17,042 nt of DNA from Stephanodiscus triporus (lineage: Eukaryota; Bacillariophyta; Thalassiosirophyceae; Thalassiosirales; Thalassiosiraceae), in the NCBI GenBank assembly GCA_036939755.1, contig JALLAZ010000321.1, positions 1-17,042 of the forward strand, written 5' to 3'. The notes under the pieces are model-generated. The model was not told the origin of the DNA. It saw only the letters and a program-made list of their open reading frames with translations, and did not search any database. Positions 16,960-17,042 of this stretch are shown here, one piece after another. The first letter of the stretch is position 1. Every line of letters begins with the position of its first letter. A program made the translations under genes and the position numbers.

Positions 16960-17042
16960 CTGGGTGTTGACAGAGGATGCATCATGTAATACCCACCAAT
17001 TAGTCATATTCTTTTATGAAATTAACAATTATTCATATTCTT
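16960..17042 (-). other. 3' part of an intron of the terminal oxygenase gene
   Basis: The minus strand shows a branch-point-like TGACTAAT followed by a pyrimidine-containing stretch (CATCCTCTGTCAACACCCAG) at the inferred acceptor. No donor could be fixed inside the window. The edge contains a short direct repeat of catattctt. A stop in the exon's frame supports it being non-coding. Confidence 0.4.

Noticed and set aside
1..17042. Search for a defence cluster, CRISPR array, phage or complete transposon
   Set aside because: No spaced repeats, integrase, transposase, reverse transcriptase or effector-like gene set was seen. All recognisable genes are eukaryotic housekeeping or metabolic genes.

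Overview
This window is nuclear DNA from a photosynthetic eukaryote, most likely a diatom (by feel a centric diatom; the species cannot be named from sequence alone). Five points support this. Genes are split by short GT-AG introns of about 80-115 bp. All proteins are of eukaryotic type. One small gene encodes a signal peptide followed by an A/F junction, the ASAFAP-type plastid import signal of secondary red-lineage algae. Genes are closely packed on both strands. The proteins carry long Gly, Ser, Asp and Ala runs encoded by GAC/TCG-type triplets.

Layout, left to right. 194-1464 (+) is replication factor C subunit 3, with one intron. 1860-9329 (-) is a single-exon, 2,489-residue ubiquitin-specific protease. 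It has the USP32 architecture (degenerate EF-hand-like region, DUSP, ubiquitin-like, USP catalytic core), an N-terminal MGCxxS lipidation motif and two Tudor-like modules. 9898-10434 (+) is the complex II assembly factor SDHAF4. 10485-11916 (-) is a VAT1-type zinc-free quinone oxidoreductase with a predicted N-terminal membrane helix and one intron. 12237-12740 (+) is a plastid-targeted protein of unknown function. 12966-13917 (-) is a stand-alone EMAP II/AIMP1-type tRNA-binding protein with two introns. 14122-15753 (+) is an FAD-dependent amine oxidase of polyamine oxidase type. 16607-16959 (-) is the 3' exon of a gene that runs off the window, probably a 2-oxoglutarate/Fe(II) oxygenase.

The genes alternate in strand, giving convergent pairs (RFC3/USP, SDHAF4/oxidoreductase, plastid protein/tRNA-binding protein, amine oxidase/oxygenase) and divergent pairs sharing short upstream regions. 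They serve unrelated pathways: DNA replication, ubiquitin removal, respiration, redox, plastid, translation and amine oxidation. I see no operon, CRISPR array, complete mobile element or defence cluster, and no evidence of a new multi-gene system. The most distinctive item is the very large USP: its lipid-anchor motif, its paired Tudor-like inserts and its compositionally split N-terminus. All comparisons with known proteins are from memory; no alignment was run.
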